Source of the DNA: Clostridiaceae bacterium
GTDB lineage: Bacteria; Bacillota; Clostridia; Clostridiales; Clostridiaceae
Length of the DNA stretch: 15,678 nt
NCBI GenBank assembly: GCA_003510765.1
Contig: DOKV01000095.1
Location: 1-15,678 of the forward strand
Direction: 5' to 3'
The position numbers and the translations under genes are program-made. Below the pieces are notes generated by a model, which worked only from the letters and a program-made list of their open reading frames with translations, was not told the origin of the DNA and made no database searches. Positions 13,392-15,678 of this stretch are shown one piece after another (position 1 is the first letter of the stretch; every line of letters starts with the position of its first letter).

Positions 13392-14015
13392 TTATAGGGA
13401 AGAACCAAGAATAATACTTTTATCTGCCACTTTTTTCACAAATTCCTCGTCATGGGAAACCAGTAAAATGGCGTGGTCTTTTTTGATGTCAGAAAGAATA
13501 TCTGCTAAGAGTGTTTTGTTGTCCTGGTCTAGGCTACTGGTGGGTTCATCAAAACAAAGAAGTCGAGGCTTCATGAGTAAGGCTCTGATGATGGCGATGC
13601 GCTGTTTTTGACCACCAGATAGAGAGGAGGGATACATGTATTTTTTCTCCAATAAACCAAATTCCCTTAAATACCCTTCAGCTTTTTCCAAAAGCTCTTT
13701 TTCTTTGTACAGTTTATGATAGGTTGGCGCCATGAGGAGGTTGTCCAGTACATGTCGGTGCTGAAATAGAGAGGAAGACTGGAAGACCAGCCCTACCTTG
13801 GTGCGGTTTTCATCTGTGAGCTTTTGGCCATCCAGATAGAAGGTTCCTTGGTCTTGTTTCTCCAATTGGACGATGCATTTTAACAAAGTGGATTTCCCCA
13901 CGCCAGAAGGTCCCAAGATGGCGAGGATTTCATTTTGATCCACTTGAAAGCTTAAATCTTCTAACACGGCCAAATCGCCGTAGGATTTTGAGATGTTTTC
14001 TGCTGTAAATATCAT
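13392..14015 (-). CDS. Amino acid ABC transporter, ATP-binding protein
   Basis: The ATPase subunit of a polar amino acid importer, acting on the inner face of the membrane. Seen in order: Walker A GPSGVGKST (35-43), Q-loop Gln79 in GLVFQSSS, signature LSGGQKQR (132-139), Walker B LLCFDEPTS with Asp156 and Glu157, D-loop SLD, and switch His188 in SHDE. At 207 residues it is shorter than the usual 240 or so; the C-terminal end stops shortly after ADKSIILGSS, but every catalytic motif is present, so it is a compact and not a truncated version. Its ATG overlaps the permease stop as ATGA (14012-14015), implying translational coupling. It is the third gene of the T-box-controlled operon. Confidence 0.93.
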   Translation of the reverse strand: MIFTAENISKSYGDLAVLEDLSFQVDQNEILAILGPSGVGKSTLLKCIVQLEKQDQGTFYLDGQKLTDENRTKVGLVFQSSSLFQHRHVLDNLLMAPTYHKLYKEKELLEKAEGYLREFGLLEKKYMYPSSLSGGQKQRIAIIRALLMKPRLLCFDEPTSSLDQDNKTLLADILSDIKKDHAILLVSHDEEFVKKVADKSIILGSSL

Positions 14016-14653
14016 AAATGCACCTTCCTCATTTGCTTTTCTATACGTTTCAATCCTTTTTCTAGGATGAAGCTGAGGGTGAAATAGATGATGCCCACCA
14101 CAATGAAGGGGGTACCGGAAACATAAATATTCGCCAAGGTTCTAGACACTTTGATGAGTTCGCTGAGCCCCAAAGCATAGATCAGTGCTGTATCCTTTAA
14201 GAGTACCAACACTTCATTGGACAGGGAGGGGAAGCTATTTCGAACGCCCAGGGGAAGAAGAAGACGAATAAAGGTATAGCCTTTTCCAAAGCCTAGGACA
14301 AAGGCCACATCTTTTTGATCGCTGGGGATGCTTTGTATGCCACCTCGAAGGATTTCTGCCACATAGCCGGTGTAGTTAAAGGTAAACCCCACCAAAGCTG
14401 CGGTCATACGACTAAAGGTGATGCCAAAATAGGGCAACCCAAAGTAGATGAAAATCAATTGAAGAAGCAGTGGTGTACCACGAACCACGGAAATGTAGAA
14501 AGAAATCAAGGGCTTCAAAGCTTTGAAGTTATAAAGATAGGCAGTGAAAAGACCTAGAATACTGGAAAGAACCAATGTGACCAAGAAGTAAAAGAGGGTC
14601 TGAGACAGACCCTCCAAAAGCATAGGATAGCTGTTTTGAACCAGATCAATCAT
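14012..14653 (-). CDS. Amino acid ABC transporter, permease protein (HisM/GlnP type)
   Basis: 213 residues with about five membrane helices. Hallmarks of the polar amino acid permease family: SVVRGTPLLLQLIFIYFGLP in the first half, and the EAA loop region YVAEILRGGIQSIP followed by GFGKGYTFIRLLLP, which contacts the ATPase. The start is ATG 14651-14653 with AAGGTG seven bases upstream; this makes it overlap the end of the binding-protein gene by eight bases (ATGATTGA). An in-frame ATG twelve codons earlier would put a charged extension deep inside the preceding gene and is unlikely. Only one permease gene is present, so the transporter probably uses a homodimer. The substrate is not readable from the sequence beyond polar amino acid. 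Confidence 0.93.
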   Translation of the reverse strand: MIDLVQNSYPMLLEGLSQTLFYFLVTLVLSSILGLFTAYLYNFKALKPLISFYISVVRGTPLLLQLIFIYFGLPYFGITFSRMTAALVGFTFNYTGYVAEILRGGIQSIPSDQKDVAFVLGFGKGYTFIRLLLPLGVRNSFPSLSNEVLVLLKDTALIYALGLSELIKVSRTLANIYVSGTPFIVVGIIYFTLSFILEKGLKRIEKQMRKVHL

Positions 14654-15431
14654 TGATGTACACCTTTTTGATTTCTTCGAAGGTCCCATCTTCTATGAGT
14701 TCTTTCAAGATTTTGTTGGTTTGTTCCAGTAAGGTCACATCTGATTTACGGAACCCTATGCCATAATCTTCTTCGCCAAAGTTGTCTTCAAGAACTCTAT
14801 AGTCGGCCATATTCTTGGAAAGGAGCACGTATCTTGCAAATACTTCATCTAGTACAATGGCATCACTTCTGCCAGCTTCAAGATCCAAGAAAAGGTCCAA
14901 GTTAGAGTCAAAGGTGATCAGCTCTTTATTTTTCAGATTTTCATAGATGTCTTTTTCTTTGCTCACGGCATCATAGGCACTGGATTCCTTTTGTACAGAG
15001 ACAGCTTTTCCTTTGAGGTCTTCTTTGATGAAGATGTCAGAGGTTGCTAAAGTGATGATGATTTGGGTGTTCTCCATGTAAGGATCTGAGAAGTTCACCT
15101 TTTCTTTTCTTGCTTCTGTGATTGTATAGCCATTAAAAATAACATCAATGTTGCCACTGTTGAGTTCTGTTTCTTTTAGAGACCAGTCAATGGGTTGGAA
15201 TTTTGCGGTGAGTCCCATTTTCTCAAAAATAACTTTGGCAAGATCTACATCAAAGCCTGTGAGCTCCCCTTGGGCATTTCGGAAGCCCATGGGGACAAAG
15301 GTATCATCTAAGCCCACGACGATTTCGCCTTTCTCTTTCATTTCTTGGAAGCGATCCTCTGTGTCTTTTGCCCCTGTGGCACAGCCGGATAATAGAAGTA
15401 GTGCTAGGATTGTTGGGATGAGTTTTTTCAT
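14646..15431 (-). CDS. Amino acid ABC transporter, substrate-binding lipoprotein (SBP family 3)
   Basis: 261 residues. The N-terminus is a lipoprotein signal, MKKLIPTILALLLLSGC, with lipidated Cys17, so the mature protein is anchored on the outer face of the membrane. The rest is a bacterial extracellular solute-binding protein family 3 domain: GEIVVGLDDTFVPMGF, GFDVDLAKVIFEKMG, QPIDWSLKETELNSGNIDVI, NGYTITEARKEKVNFSDPY, and the C-terminal GIGFRKSD. It delivers an amino acid to the permease encoded next. The start ATG 15431 has AAGGAGG nine bases upstream. It is the first gene of the operon and lies directly behind a T-box leader, so uptake should rise when the matching tRNA is uncharged. Annotation by similarity would often say glutamine or cystine binding; I cannot decide. 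Confidence 0.93.
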   Translation of the reverse strand: MKKLIPTILALLLLSGCATGAKDTEDRFQEMKEKGEIVVGLDDTFVPMGFRNAQGELTGFDVDLAKVIFEKMGLTAKFQPIDWSLKETELNSGNIDVIFNGYTITEARKEKVNFSDPYMENTQIIITLATSDIFIKEDLKGKAVSVQKESSAYDAVSKEKDIYENLKNKELITFDSNLDLFLDLEAGRSDAIVLDEVFARYVLLSKNMADYRVLEDNFGEEDYGIGFRKSDVTLLEQTNKILKELIEDGTFEEIKKVYIND

Positions 15432-15468
15432 AATGTGTTCCTCCTTATTTATTTAACTTCCGTGAAAG

Positions 15469-15505
15469 AAAAAAAACGCCCTTAGTCAAATTCATGACTA
15501 AGGAC
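15469..15505 (-). terminator. T-box-controlled terminator
   Basis: CCTTAGTCA (15480-15488) and TGACTAAGG (15495-15503) form a perfect nine-base-pair stem, followed on the minus strand by eight T (15469-15476). It lies about 40 bases before the binding-protein start and would be replaced by the antiterminator when uncharged tRNA binds. Confidence 0.9.
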
Positions 15506-15678
15506 GATATCTCTTCGTGGTTCCACCTTATTTCATCAAACACCTCACGGTGCTTGACCTCTTCGAGTACAATCATACTCTAGTCTTGATAACGGATGAC
15601 AAGGATTCCCGGTGTCCACTACTTTTTTCATTTTGCAGACACAGCTCAAAGATGTGTTCCCAAATGCATTACTGTTTT
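15469..15678 (-). promoter_or_regulatory. T-box riboswitch leader of the amino acid ABC operon (5' end outside window)
   Basis: The minus strand carries the conserved T-box AAGGTGGAACCACG (complement of 15516-15529), which pairs with the free CCA end of tRNA, directly before an intrinsic terminator. Further upstream are the F-box-like CCGTTATC (15588-15595), a GAGTA/TACTC hairpin (15565-15580), an AAGCACC/GGTGTTT hairpin (15538-15555), and a stretch AAAAAAGTAG (near 15619-15628) resembling the stem II region. The 3' strand of stem I, around ACACATCTTTGAGCTGTGT (15639-15657), should hold the specifier codon. The 5' half of stem I and the promoter lie outside, so I cannot assign the amino acid safely. 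Confidence 0.9.

Noticed and set aside
1..15678. CRISPR arrays, insertion sequences, prophage or toxin-antitoxin modules
   Set aside because: No regularly spaced repeats, transposase, integrase or recognisable toxin/antitoxin pair was found on either strand.

Overview
The window looks like chromosomal DNA from a low-to-moderate GC Gram-positive anaerobe or facultative anaerobe, most likely class Clostridia (Bacillota). The grounds are strong GGAGG-type ribosome binding sites, many U-tailed intrinsic terminators, sigma-A-like promoters, a T-box leader, a Rex-type operator in front of an AdhE gene, and a DbpA/YxiN helicase. I cannot name the species. No insertion sequence, phage gene or CRISPR array is visible, and most genes are housekeeping or metabolic.

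Layout. 1-1211 (minus): amino-terminal two-fifths or so of the fermentative enzyme AdhE, cut by the window edge. Its promoter has a near-consensus Rex operator over the predicted transcription start. 1765-3452 (plus): a two-gene unit encoding tandem hydroxyethylthiazole kinase (ThiM) paralogs; the second has lost the family's catalytic cysteine. 3569-3644 (plus): tRNA-Thr(CGT) with its own promoter and terminator. 3802-4023 (minus): small one-helix protein of unknown function. 4364-5230 (minus): DUF368/PopT-type undecaprenyl-phosphate transporter. 5484-6917 (plus): DbpA RNA helicase. 7127-7609 (plus): unrecognised 160-residue protein. 7653-9386 (minus): adenine deaminase, starting at TTG. 9526-11526 (minus): S9 family serine peptidase. 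11721-12329 (minus): Mn-type superoxide dismutase. 12539-13333 (minus): CmpB-like (PF06541) membrane protein. 13392-15431 (minus): amino acid ABC importer whose three genes overlap or abut (binding lipoprotein, permease, ATPase). 15469-15678 (minus): the importer's T-box leader, with its 5' part beyond the window.

How the genes work together. The clear functional units are NADH-sensing control of ethanol/acetyl-CoA metabolism (Rex operator plus adhE), tRNA-sensing control of amino acid uptake (T-box plus ABC operon), and the thiM-like pair, which probably acts in thiazole salvage or a related small-molecule phosphorylation. The remaining genes (popT, dbpA, adeC, S9 peptidase, sodA) appear to be separate transcription units with their own promoters or terminators.

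The least ordinary material is the ThiM-like pair with one altered active site, the small YKDGGTV protein, the 160-residue unknown, and the structured gene-free stretch at 4024-4363. I see no convincing large undescribed system.
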